From Gammaproteobacteria bacterium (GTDB lineage: Bacteria > Pseudomonadota > Gammaproteobacteria > Steroidobacterales > MnTg04), in assembly GCA_027297845.1 (NCBI GenBank), contig JAPUHG010000298.1, positions 1 through 19,328 on the forward strand: a DNA stretch of 19,328 bases. Direction: 5' to 3'. Within the stretch, counting starts at the first letter, position 1. Each line of letters starts with the position of its first letter. Position numbers and translations under genes: made by a program. Under the pieces are notes generated by a model, which ran no database searches, had not been told where the DNA came from, and saw only the letters and a program-made list of their open reading frames with translations. Positions 6,887 to 14,877 of this stretch are shown here, in pieces.

Positions 6887-7594
6887 ATGAAACCAGTACA
6901 GATTAAAGGAAAAATCGTTGACTATCGGGTTGAAAAACCCGAGGCGGCTGGCGGGCAAGAGGCGGGTAAAGCGACCAAGGAAGCAGAGGCCAAAACCAAA
7001 GTTGTCCAGATGCACGAAAAACTGGAGCGACCGGAGATGCTGGAAGGCTCTACTTACAAGCTAAAAAGCCCGGTCATGGATCACGCGATGTATGTGACCA
7101 TCAACGACATCGTTCTCAATTACGGAACAGAGCACGAAGGCCGCAGACCGTTTGAGATTTTTATCAATACAAAAAATCTGGATCATTTTCAGTGGATCGT
7201 CGCCATGACCCGGATGATGTCCGCGGTATTCCGAAAGGGCGGCGATGTAACGTTCCTGGTCGAGGAAATGAAAGCCGTTTTCGATCCGCGCGGCGGTTAC
7301 TGGCTACCCGGCGGGAAATTCATGCCATCGGTGATTGCCGAGTTGGGTCATATCATCGAAAGACACCTGCAGAAAATTGGCTTGCTCGCAAAAACCGATC
7401 TGGATGAGCACCAGCAGCGGCTGGTCGATGAGAAACGCAAAGAATTTATCGAGCAAAACAGGCAAACCGACGCATTTGCCAACAACGAATTTCCCGAGGG
7501 CGCTTTGTTGTGCACCAAGTGCAGCACTGTGGCCGTGGTACGCCTCGACGGGTGCATGACCTGTCTGAATTGCGGGGAATCCAAGTGCGGCTGA
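6887..7594 (+). CDS. nrdJb: Class II ribonucleotide reductase C-terminal subunit NrdJb (TSCPD / zinc-finger tail)
   Basis: A 235-residue partner of NrdJa, homologous to the C-terminal part of single-chain NrdJ. A disordered acidic/basic N-terminus leads to the conserved RPEMLEGSTYKLKSP region (about 48-62) and the HAMYVTIND strand. The fold continues through FINTKNLDHFQW to the tail CTKC (C209, C212), C223, C226, C229 and C234. This tail provides the zinc-binding cysteines and the mobile thiols that re-reduce the active site of NrdJa using thioredoxin. GGAG lies eight bases before the ATG. The split arrangement matches Pseudomonas NrdJab. A strong terminator follows. Confidence 0.93.
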   Translation: MKPVQIKGKIVDYRVEKPEAAGGQEAGKATKEAEAKTKVVQMHEKLERPEMLEGSTYKLKSPVMDHAMYVTINDIVLNYGTEHEGRRPFEIFINTKNLDHFQWIVAMTRMMSAVFRKGGDVTFLVEEMKAVFDPRGGYWLPGGKFMPSVIAELGHIIERHLQKIGLLAKTDLDEHQQRLVDEKRKEFIEQNRQTDAFANNEFPEGALLCTKCSTVAVVRLDGCMTCLNCGESKCG

Positions 7595-7625
7595 TGGGCT
7601 GCTGGATGCGGCCTGTCTGACTTTT

Positions 7626-7650
7626 AGCGGCCTTCGGGCCGCTTTTTTTT
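7626..7650 (+). terminator. Rho-independent terminator of the nrdJ operon
   Basis: The stem AGCGGCC (7626-7632) and GGCCGCT (7637-7643) closes on a TTCG tetraloop in the stable C(UUCG)G context. An eight-T run (7643-7650) follows immediately. It begins 32 bases after the nrdJb stop. Confidence 0.92.
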
Positions 7651-7736
7651 GACCAAAAAATCAAGGGTTTTCCCCAAAGACAGTTGCCTGTTCCTTTGCT
7701 AATCTCGCGCTGAGTCCTGGGAGGATCTATCGAGCC

Positions 7737-8132
7737 ATGAGCAGAAATCAGCCAACGATCGGTACTGTTGCGCGCCAGGTTGGCGTCAACGTTGAAACCA
7801 TCCGCTATTACCAGCGTATAGGGCTGGTCAAAGAGCCGGCAAAAAACGGTGGCTTCCGTTTTTACTCGGAAAGGGCTGTCAAAAGATTATTGTATATACG
7901 GCACCTGAAGAAACTGGGCTTCACTTTGCGCGAGATCACCCGTCTGCTGGAAGCTGGCGCCGAAAACTGCGGCAAGGTCGGTGTACTGCTGCAGGAAAAG
8001 CAATCAGAAATATTGGGGAAAATAGAGCAAATGCGTTCTGCGGTCGTGGAACTTAAACAAATGGCCATTGATTGTCGGGAGCGCTCATCTCGTGCGAGGG
8101 GCGCCTGCCCGCTTATTCCCGAACCAGAATAG
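7737..8132 (+). CDS. MerR-family transcriptional regulator, MerR/PbrR-like metal-sensor type
   Basis: Dimeric activator/repressor that retwists promoters with over-long spacers. The 131-residue protein has the winged helix at 7-60, with VNVETIRYYQRIGLV identical in pattern to mercury MerR. A dimer helix follows (about 85-110) and then a metal-loop. Cysteines C78, C113 and C124 mirror C82, C117 and C126 of Tn501 MerR: the first spacing (35) is identical, the second is 11 instead of 9, and CPLI follows the last one as in MerR. This suggests Hg(II) or another soft metal such as Pb. No mer structural genes are next to it. GGGAGGA lies about 12 bases before the ATG, rather far but the best site. 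Next on the same strand is a secreted protein. Confidence 0.88.
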   Translation: MSRNQPTIGTVARQVGVNVETIRYYQRIGLVKEPAKNGGFRFYSERAVKRLLYIRHLKKLGFTLREITRLLEAGAENCGKVGVLLQEKQSEILGKIEQMRSAVVELKQMAIDCRERSSRARGACPLIPEPE

Positions 8133-8192
8133 AAACCACCAAAAATAGTCGCAGGCTGCTAGAGTGGTCGCATCAGCCGGCGACCGGGTGTT

Positions 8193-8543
8193 GTGGTGGA
8201 TCGATTCGTCCTCAAGTCATGCTTGTTTTTGATACTTCTATGGCCTTTTGCACCGGTCAGCGCTGAAGCTTATCTTACGCTTGAGGATTACCGGCAGCTA
8301 GATGCCAGTCATCAACGCGCCTGGATTGCGGGCGTAGTCGATGGCCTGCTGCTGATGTCGCAGGGCAATACTTTCAGTGGCCGCCGCTGGCTGCTGGACT
8401 GTTTCCGCGAGCGGACGATGGACCAGCTACACCAGGCGTTTTCCAAATATATAAAGGCCAACCCTGACTATTGGGAGTACGCGGCGGCCGGGGAGTTTGC
8501 AATGGCCATGAATGAGTCCTGTCCAAAAACATCATTCTGGTGA
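8193..8543 (+). CDS. Secreted small protein resembling the Rap1a/Tai immunity-protein domain
   Basis: A 116-residue protein with a Sec signal peptide (residues about 6-24, ending PVSA) and a mature part of about 92 residues. The mature part has the pattern AWIAGVVDGLLL, then LLDCF, then YIKANPDYWEYAAAGEFAMAM and a final SCPK. Helices with a Y-I/L-x-x-N-P turn and two cysteines placed in the same way are seen in Rap1a/Tai-domain proteins, some of which neutralise type VI amidase effectors. Most members are not tied to type VI systems, and no effector or type VI gene is visible here. GTG at 8193 or 8196 is the likely start; neither has a clear ribosome site. The assignment rests on pattern memory, not alignment. 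Confidence 0.6.
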   Translation: MVDRFVLKSCLFLILLWPFAPVSAEAYLTLEDYRQLDASHQRAWIAGVVDGLLLMSQGNTFSGRRWLLDCFRERTMDQLHQAFSKYIKANPDYWEYAAAGEFAMAMNESCPKTSFW

Positions 8544-8612
8544 TTTGTCCTGGTAAAAAGGGTTTTCTTGCAAAATGGGTTTCTACCCGAGAATGACTGG
8601 TCCCGTAACTCG

Positions 8613-9539
8613 TCAGGTGAAGTTTTTCCTCGGATCAAAGCCGAGGTCGTCCCGCATTTGCTGATAGAGATTCCGCGATTTTTCGTTGTCGGCCGACGGC
8701 GTAACGATCTTCAGAACGACGAATTGATCACCCGGGGGTTTTCCCGGCAAGCCTCTGCCCTTCAGCCGCAGACGCGAATCGGTTTGTGAGCCTGGTGGGA
8801 TCTTGAGCGATACCTTGCCACCGAGTGTCGGAACTTCAATCGTACTTCCCAGTGCGACTTCCCAGGGCGCAACCGGCAGATCGAGATAAATATTTTTCCC
8901 CTCGTCTTTGAATATTCGATGCGGGACAAATTCGAGCTCCAGAAACAAGTCTCCGTTTTTCCCGCCACCGGCGCCTTTGCCGCCCTGGCCGGCCAGGCGA
9001 ATCTTCTGGCCGCTGCTGACGCCTTTGGGGATGGCTACTTGCAGGGTTCGTCTGGCCGATGGGCCCGCATCCATCTGGCTCAATTCAAGATTGCGTCTAC
9101 TGCCGTGATATGCGTCTTCGAGGCTTACCCTGACTTTGGCATGGTGATCCTGGCCGCGGACGGCGAAGCCACGTCTGAAGCCATGCGCCGGATGCGGGCG
9201 ACCGCCCGCACCTCCACCGAACAGTGATTCAAAAAAGTCACTGAATGAGCCGGCATCGCCGTTTTGCGAGAACGAAAAGCCGGTACTCCAACTCGGCGGC
9301 GGTTTGAATTCCTGTCCTTGCTTCCAATTACTGCCAAACTGGTCGTAGGCGGATCTTTTCTCCGGATCTTTCAAAACTTCGTAGGCTTCACCAAGCTCCT
9401 TGAATTGTTCTTCGGCGTTTTTTTCTTTACTGACATCGGGATGATATTTTCTCGCGTTCCGGCGGTAGGCCTTTTTGATCTCGCCCGGAGTCGCGTTTCG
9501 ATCTACGCCAAGAATTTTGTAGTAATCCTGATATTTCAT
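8613..9539 (-). CDS. cbpA: CbpA-type DnaJ-class co-chaperone
   Basis: Stimulates DnaK ATPase and, in E. coli, also binds curved DNA in stationary phase. The 308-residue length is close to E. coli CbpA (306). The J domain occupies 1-70 with the essential HPD at 33-35. A Gly/Phe-rich linker follows (about 85-120, including FSDFFESLFGGGAGG). The C-terminal substrate-binding domains run from about 130 to 290 without the four CxxCxGxG zinc repeats, which separates it from DnaJ. The modulator CbpM, often next to cbpA, is absent; the preceding genes on the other strand do not encode it. The ribosome site is weak (AGAG about ten bases before ATG). It converges with the Rap1a-like gene. Confidence 0.92.
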   Translation of the reverse strand: MKYQDYYKILGVDRNATPGEIKKAYRRNARKYHPDVSKEKNAEEQFKELGEAYEVLKDPEKRSAYDQFGSNWKQGQEFKPPPSWSTGFSFSQNGDAGSFSDFFESLFGGGAGGRPHPAHGFRRGFAVRGQDHHAKVRVSLEDAYHGSRRNLELSQMDAGPSARRTLQVAIPKGVSSGQKIRLAGQGGKGAGGGKNGDLFLELEFVPHRIFKDEGKNIYLDLPVAPWEVALGSTIEVPTLGGKVSLKIPPGSQTDSRLRLKGRGLPGKPPGDQFVVLKIVTPSADNEKSRNLYQQMRDDLGFDPRKNFT

Positions 9540-9750
9540 TTAGAGACTCTTTTGCAGCAAGATTTCAGCGCACTGGATCGGCCCACATCTCCGGAACGCG
9601 GTCGTTTCAAAATGCCGCTATCTGCCTGCAAATGAAAAAATCTGGACACGCGTCACGTCAATATTACCCTCTTTTCTTGTGGGTATAGTGTCGAAATCAA
9701 GTTTAGCCACGAACGCAGGTCGGTACGGCAAAACCTGCTACAGTCAAATC

Positions 9751-10149
9751 ATGCCGGCAGCAAAAAAAACGTTGCTCAGAATTCTGATGATTGGCACCGC
9801 GGTCCTGCCACTGGCTGTGGCCTGCACGACTGTACCGGCTAGTGAAGCGGATGCCACGGGATCGATGTCCGTTATTTCCGGTGATCTCAAGTTGCGTTTT
9901 AGCAGCCCGGTGAATGTGTACTTACGAAAAGTAGACGACACTCGGCTCGGAGTTTTCGAAAATAGCGCGCGGGTAACACCGGGACCACACGAATTGCTCG
10001 TCGATTGCTCAGCGGGGAATACAGAGGGTCCATCCCGGTTTGTCCTGAGCTTGACGACAGTTGCCGGTGTTGATTATCGATTGCAGGCAGTGCTGGCGGG
10101 TGGAAAAGGTGGCTGCACGGGAGTGGAGATCATCGAAACGCGGCGTTAG
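9751..10149 (+). CDS. Small predicted lipoprotein of unknown function
   Basis: A 132-residue protein. Residues 1-26 form a lipoprotein signal with basic MPAAKK, a hydrophobic stretch and the lipobox LAVAC, so C26 would be lipidated. With T at +2 it would probably sort to the outer membrane. The mature domain is a predicted beta-rich fold with VNVYLRKVD, then VTPGPHELLVDC, then YRLQAVLAGGKGGC, resembling small lipoproteins with a PEGA-like turn. Two late cysteines could form a disulfide. A GTG 72 bases upstream is in frame but would put a non-signal sequence before the lipobox, so ATG 9751 is chosen although its ribosome site is weak. It is divergent from cbpA. No function can be assigned. Confidence 0.72.
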   Translation: MPAAKKTLLRILMIGTAVLPLAVACTTVPASEADATGSMSVISGDLKLRFSSPVNVYLRKVDDTRLGVFENSARVTPGPHELLVDCSAGNTEGPSRFVLSLTTVAGVDYRLQAVLAGGKGGCTGVEIIETRR

Positions 10150-10396
10150 CGGTCGCTACCTTTGACAAAAAGGATCGGGGAAACGGGCCAATTTTCCACC
10201 GTCGCAATAGAACAAATTCGAATTCCCCTGGCTTAAATAACCCACAGGAAAGGCGTTGCGCTTGGTAGCGTGGTCCGACAGCGCATGGTAATGCGAACTG
10301 CGTCACACTGCACCTAGTTGCCGCAGCTTATTATGTCAGCTTCCCGAGCAAGCGCTTTTGCTCGCCCTCGGGCTGGACTAATGCGGGAGCAACCGG
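10150..10396. other. Intergenic region with one short inverted repeat
   Basis: About 250 bases between the lipoprotein and the FAD-oxidase gene. CGAGCAA (10345-10351) and TTGCTCG (10358-10364) form a 7-bp inverted repeat with a 6-base loop about 33 bases ahead of the oxidase start. I see no convincing promoter, terminator or additional gene here. Confidence 0.4.
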
Positions 10397-11764
10397 ATGG
10401 AAGCCACAATCGATGGCCGCAAGGGAGTGTCGGTTAACTGGGAGGGCTCTGCTATCAGCCGTCCCAGGCTGGTGGTTAAGCCGGAACGAATTACCGAACT
10501 GATTGAAATCGTGAAGAGCCAGACAAAGTACCCTTCACCGGTACGAGCTGTGGGCTTTCAACACTCGATTACGCGTTGTGCGGTTGCCGATGGTGGGACG
10601 CTGGTCGACATGCGTCACTTCAACCGTATTTTGGAATTCGGACAGGGGCATGTCCGGGTACAGGCAGGCATACGTATTTACGACCTGGTCAAGGCGCTGG
10701 ATAGCCGCGGTCTGCAGCTTTGTGCCTGTCCTGAATTTGGCGATATCAGCGCCGGAAGCGTGGCCTGCACATCGAATCGCTACATTTCATCGCGCGGAAT
10801 ACTCGGCCAGCTTTCTTCAACCGTCGTTGCGATGAAGTTGGTGACGCCGCAGGGAGAAAAGCTCGATATTACGGCCAAGCAACCGGACCTGCTCAACGTT
10901 ATGCGTAGCAGCTTCGGTCTGATGGGGATCGTATACGAGGTAACTTTCGCGGTGCGCGACAAAATCGGCTTCGTCGTTGAACGACAGCAAATGGCAATAG
11001 ACGATCTGTCGTTAGCATTGGCTGAAATTGACACCGCCGGCACCGGTATCGAGCTGACTCTGTATCCGTTTAGTAACAAAGCGCAGCTGGAAATCCGCCA
11101 TTCTGTGAATCTGGATAAGAAAACCAGGCAGTGGGCACTAATTTTGCGGGCATGGGGCTGGAATTGTTTTGTGCCATTTCTTGCGCAAGTGCTAAAGCGA
11201 GTACTCCCGATAGCCCGCCCGCGTGCTGAGCTGCTTGATGTACTGCTGTTCCAGGCACAGAAGCTGTTTGCAAAAGTGGCAGACGATCATATCGGTGAAA
11301 TGTCTGCCGTCTGCCTGCCACGCTGTCGTTTGCCGGACTGGGGTAGATGTACTTATACGACCTGGGCATTTCCGGCGGAAGATTTCTCGTTACTAATAGA
11401 TAAATACGTCGATTTTTGCCATGAATTCCAGCGTGAACAAAAATACCGCTGCGATCTTCCTACCAAATCGGTTTTCGTGCCAAAAGACTCCGCTAGCCTG
11501 CTCTCCTATGCAGGCGAGGGAGACATGTATACGCTGGATGTGTTTAGCAGCGGAGACAAGGGTTGGGAAGATTTTCTGATCGAATTGAATGAGTTTTGTT
11601 CAGCAAATAATGGAGTGCCTTTGCTCAATCAGACAAAACTTCTGTCACAACGGCAAGCTGCAAAAGGGCTGGGTATCAAGCTGCGGACCTTTAAGCGGCT
11701 TCGGCGCAACGTCGATCGCAATAATCGGCTTTCAAGCACTTTTTTTCAGCCCTTGGTCGGCTGA
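10397..11764 (+). CDS. FAD-linked oxidoreductase of the VAO/PCMH fold, aldonolactone-oxidase-like
   Basis: A 455-residue flavoprotein. The N-terminal FAD domain (about 20-190) shows PRLVVKPERITELIEIV, then the pyrophosphate loop VRAVGFQHSI with H56 in the position used for covalent flavin in alditol oxidase and aldonolactone oxidases. It continues with the GG-type loop and FGLMGIVYEVTF. The C-terminal half has the general ALO layout, ending LRRNVDRNNRLSSTFFQPL. The HWxK motif of true D-arabinono- or L-gulono-lactone oxidases is not visible. Substrate is therefore unknown, probably a sugar alcohol, lactone or related alcohol, with oxygen or a quinone as acceptor. The second half is unusually rich in Cys (for example CLPRCRLPDWGRC). 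GGGAG lies nine bases before the ATG. It appears monocistronic. Confidence 0.82.
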   Translation: MEATIDGRKGVSVNWEGSAISRPRLVVKPERITELIEIVKSQTKYPSPVRAVGFQHSITRCAVADGGTLVDMRHFNRILEFGQGHVRVQAGIRIYDLVKALDSRGLQLCACPEFGDISAGSVACTSNRYISSRGILGQLSSTVVAMKLVTPQGEKLDITAKQPDLLNVMRSSFGLMGIVYEVTFAVRDKIGFVVERQQMAIDDLSLALAEIDTAGTGIELTLYPFSNKAQLEIRHSVNLDKKTRQWALILRAWGWNCFVPFLAQVLKRVLPIARPRAELLDVLLFQAQKLFAKVADDHIGEMSAVCLPRCRLPDWGRCTYTTWAFPAEDFSLLIDKYVDFCHEFQREQKYRCDLPTKSVFVPKDSASLLSYAGEGDMYTLDVFSSGDKGWEDFLIELNEFCSANNGVPLLNQTKLLSQRQAAKGLGIKLRTFKRLRRNVDRNNRLSSTFFQPLVG

Positions 11765-11857
11765 ACCACGCCACGCTTAACCGCCTTTAACGGGGCTCTG
11801 TTATCATTCGTCTTACGGGCTGCCAGGTCTGTTATCGATATCAGCGCGAGGTGAGTG

Positions 11858-12256
11858 ATGGGACCGATTAGTTTGCTGGGCAATCTCTTGTGGCTGTTTC
11901 TGGGGCCGGGGATCGTTTGTTTTTTCTTTTGGGCTATCGCCGGCCTCATCATGGCCGTGACCGTCGTTGGCATGCCCTTTGCGATCGCCTGTTTTCGGAT
12001 AGCCGGGTTTGCAGCGTTGCCATTTGGTCGGACTCTCGTCGATGCAGAGGAAGTAGGCGAGAAACGAATTTTTGGTACTACGTTTTTTGCCATCCTCTGG
12101 ATGTTGCTGGCGGGGGTCTGGCTGACGCTGTTTCACGTTTTGATCGGATTCTTGTATTTCATCACCATCATCGGGATACCCTTCGCGCTGGCTCATTTCA
12201 AACTGGCGATGGTCTCTTTCAACCCGCTGGGAAAACGAATCGCCTATCCCAGCTGA
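11858..12256 (+). CDS. yccF: YccF-family inner-membrane protein
   Basis: A 132-residue membrane protein with two copies of the YccF repeat. The first has TVVGMPFAIACFRIAGFAALPFG (two shorter pieces: TVVGMPFAIA and FAALPFG, near residues 35-58). The second has TIIGIPFALAHFKLA near 103-117, followed by FNPLGK. About four membrane segments are apparent. The family is widely conserved but has no established function; E. coli YccF has 148 residues. The overlapping GTG one codon earlier is less likely than the ATG, which has GAGG seven bases before it. It begins the co-directional run that continues into pruA. Confidence 0.9.
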   Translation: MGPISLLGNLLWLFLGPGIVCFFFWAIAGLIMAVTVVGMPFAIACFRIAGFAALPFGRTLVDAEEVGEKRIFGTTFFAILWMLLAGVWLTLFHVLIGFLYFITIIGIPFALAHFKLAMVSFNPLGKRIAYPS

Positions 12257-12388
12257 CTATTCCGCTGGCCGCCGCACGAGCCAGTCACTATTTTGTGAGG
12301 ATCGCTGCAGCGGCTTCTTGTCGCCGGCCGGCGCGACTGGATACAATGCCGCTCCGCCGGAATGGCCAGGCCAGATTCAGGAAAAAAT

Positions 12389-14020
12389 ATGTCCAATTCC
12401 ATTGTCACTACGCCCGCCCCGTACAACGAGGCCATCGGTACTTTCGCACCGGGGAGCGCTGAGCGCGCATCGCTCAAAACCAGACTGACGGAAATGATGG
12501 ACCAACAACTGGAGATTCCGGTTGTGGTCGGGGATCGCGAGATCCATACCGGCAGGTTGGGTGAGACCAGGCCGCCGCACGATCATGGCCATTTGCTCGG
12601 CAGATATCATCAGGCCGGTGAGAAAGAAGTCGAACTGGCTATCGCAGCTGCGACCGGTGCCAAGAGGCACTGGTCATCGATGAACTGGGAAGATCGGGCG
12701 GCAATTTTTCTGAAGGCTGCCGATCTGCTCGCCGGCCCTTATCGTGATGAAGTCAACGCGGCAACCATGCTCGGCCAGAGCAAGACGGTGTTCCAGGCGG
12801 AAATAGATGCGGCCTGTGAGTTGATAGATTTCTGGCGTTTCAATGTCCACTTTATGGAACAGCTTTACGCGGTGCAGCCGGAATCGGCGGATGGGATCTG
12901 GAACACCATGGACTACCGGCCTCTGGATGGCTTTGTATTCGCCGTGGCACCGTTCAATTTCACGTCGATTGCCGGAAACCTGCCGACTGCGCCCGCGATG
13001 ATGGGTAATACAGTATTGTGGAAGCCATCGTCCACCCAGACTTACAGTGCCTGGGTCATCATGAAAGTTCTGCAAGAGGCCGGCCTGCCGCCGGGTGTAA
13101 TCAACTTTCTGCCGGGTGGCGGGGCCGCTATCGGTGAACCGGTATTGGCCAGTCCCGATCTTGCCGGAATTCATTTCACCGGCAGCACGCCAACTTTCAA
13201 ACACTTATGGCGCACGGTTGGGGACAACATCGAGCGTTACCACAGCTATCCGCGGCTGGTCGGAGAGACCGGTGGCAAGGATTTTGTATTTGCTCATCCA
13301 AGTGCCCACGTGCAATCGCTGGTGACGGCGCTGGTTCGCGGTGCCTACGAGTACCAGGGCCAGAAGTGTTCGGCGGCAAGCCGGGGCTTTATACCGGCCA
13401 GCCTCTGGGATGAGGTCATATCCGGCATGCAGGAGCAGATGAGCCGGATCAAGATGGGTTCGCCGCTGGACTTCAGTAATTTTGTTTGTGCGGTTATCGA
13501 CAAACGATCATTCGACAAGATCAGCGCTTATATCGAGCACGCCAGGGAGAGTGATGATCAGAGGATACTGGCGGGTGGCGATTGCGATGATAGCCAGGGG
13601 TATTTCATTAGTCCGACACTGGTCGAAGCCGACAGTCCGCAGTCCCGGCTAATGTGCGAAGAAATTTTCGGTCCGGTCCTGACCCTGTATCGTTATGACG
13701 ATCGGCGCATGGATGAAACGCTTGCAGAAGTAGAAAAGGCGAGCCCCTACGCGCTTACCGGCGCGATCTTTTGCCGCGATCGCGCCGAAATCCACCGGCT
13801 GAGCATGGCGCTGCGTTCCGCCGCGGGAAATTTCTATATCAACGACAAACCAACCGGTGCCGTGGTCGGTCAGCAGCCGTTTGGCGGGGGTCGCGCGAGC
13901 GGAACGAATGATAAGGCCGGGAGTATTTACAACCTGGTGCGCTGGATGTCGCCGCGCGTGATCAAGGAGACTTTTGCGCCACCGCAGGACTTCCCCTATC
14001 CGCATATGGACGACGAGTAA
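12389..14020 (+). CDS. pruA: L-glutamate gamma-semialdehyde (1-pyrroline-5-carboxylate) dehydrogenase, ALDH4A1 type
   Basis: Second step of proline catabolism: NAD-dependent oxidation of glutamate semialdehyde to glutamate. The 543-residue protein has the aldehyde dehydrogenase fold with APFNFTSIAGNLPTAPA (about 187-203), the NAD loop FTGST (263-267), the general base E293 in VGETGGKD and the nucleophile C327 in GQKCSAASR. The C-terminal FYINDKPTG and QQPFGGGRASGTNDK are diagnostic of P5C dehydrogenase. It is a stand-alone enzyme, whereas many gammaproteobacteria carry the bifunctional PutA; its long N-terminus and wording match the mitochondrial ALDH4A1 branch. AGGA lies six bases before ATG 12389; an upstream frame to 12362 lacks such a site. 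No proline dehydrogenase is present in the window. Confidence 0.95.
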   Translation: MSNSIVTTPAPYNEAIGTFAPGSAERASLKTRLTEMMDQQLEIPVVVGDREIHTGRLGETRPPHDHGHLLGRYHQAGEKEVELAIAAATGAKRHWSSMNWEDRAAIFLKAADLLAGPYRDEVNAATMLGQSKTVFQAEIDAACELIDFWRFNVHFMEQLYAVQPESADGIWNTMDYRPLDGFVFAVAPFNFTSIAGNLPTAPAMMGNTVLWKPSSTQTYSAWVIMKVLQEAGLPPGVINFLPGGGAAIGEPVLASPDLAGIHFTGSTPTFKHLWRTVGDNIERYHSYPRLVGETGGKDFVFAHPSAHVQSLVTALVRGAYEYQGQKCSAASRGFIPASLWDEVISGMQEQMSRIKMGSPLDFSNFVCAVIDKRSFDKISAYIEHARESDDQRILAGGDCDDSQGYFISPTLVEADSPQSRLMCEEIFGPVLTLYRYDDRRMDETLAEVEKASPYALTGAIFCRDRAEIHRLSMALRSAAGNFYINDKPTGAVVGQQPFGGGRASGTNDKAGSIYNLVRWMSPRVIKETFAPPQDFPYPHMDDE

Positions 14021-14063
14021 CGATCGACCGTGGCCACCTGGCAATGGCTTGCAGGGGCTGAAA

Positions 14064-14846
14064 ATGGATGACTTTCTGATCGGTCTGCGTTACAGCTACC
14101 GTGGTTTGCCCTGGTTGTGGCGAAAGGGCGTTCGCCTGTTTGTCGTTGTGCCCCTGTTAATTAACTCGCTGGTTTTTGCCGTTGCTATTATGTGGGCCGG
14201 TAGCAATATCGGTGGGCTGGTTTCCCGGATACAAGAGGCGGCGCCCGATTATCTGGACTGGTTTGTGTGGCTGCTGTGGCCGGTATTCGTGCTGCTGGCT
14301 TTGCTGGGCTTATTTTTCGGTTTTACCCTGGTGGCCAATCTCATTGGTTCGCCGTTTAATGGCTTGCTGGCAGAAAGAGTTGAGAGACTAACGGATCCCG
14401 GGGGTCGCCAGCCGGACAACTTGTCGCTGGCTACTGAATTATTGAGAGCGCCGCTGGAGGAATTGAGAAAGCTATTGTATGTCGTCTTACTGGCGATCCC
14501 GCTGCTGCTGCTGTGGCTGGTGCCGCCGGCATATCCGTTCCTGCCATTTCTTTGGGCGGCGTTTGGCGCCTGGGTCCTGGCCTTGGAATATCTGGACTAT
14601 CCGCTGAGCAACTGGCATCTGGGCACGCGACAGCAACGCATCATGCTGCGGAAGCGGCGCATGCTGGCGCTGGGTTTTGGCAGCGGCATTACCTTGCTGA
14701 CGACAATACCGGTGCTGAATTTTGTCGCCATGCCGGCGTCCGTGATCGGTGGAACCTTGCTGTGGTCCGAGCAACTAAAGAAAGGCGTGCTGGCGGATCG
14801 AGGCGACGACGAAGCGGACGGAAACCGCTATGATAATGAGCCGTAA
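14064..14846 (+). CDS. cysZ: CysZ-family sulfate permease
   Basis: Inner-membrane protein that brings sulfate into the cell for cysteine synthesis. It has 260 residues, close to E. coli CysZ (253). Features are the N-terminal amphipathic GLRYSYRGLPWLWRKGVR, two strong membrane segments at about 30-52 and 66-92, and the family stretch NLIGSPFNGLLAERVE near 95-110. A second hydrophobic pair lies near 140-180, followed by EYLDYPLSNWHLG and a last segment near 210-235. AGGGG lies seven bases before the ATG. It follows pruA by 43 bases and precedes the M49-like gene by 31 bases, so an operon is likely. No cys biosynthetic genes are next to it. Confidence 0.9.
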   Translation: MDDFLIGLRYSYRGLPWLWRKGVRLFVVVPLLINSLVFAVAIMWAGSNIGGLVSRIQEAAPDYLDWFVWLLWPVFVLLALLGLFFGFTLVANLIGSPFNGLLAERVERLTDPGGRQPDNLSLATELLRAPLEELRKLLYVVLLAIPLLLLWLVPPAYPFLPFLWAAFGAWVLALEYLDYPLSNWHLGTRQQRIMLRKRRMLALGFGSGITLLTTIPVLNFVAMPASVIGGTLLWSEQLKKGVLADRGDDEADGNRYDNEP

Positions 14847-14877
14847 GGCAAACGCTCACCAACCCACGAGGCAGCAA

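Noticed and set aside
7681..7736. MerR-type operator with a 19-20 base spacer ahead of the regulator
   Set aside because: No paired -35/-10 with a dyad between them could be found.
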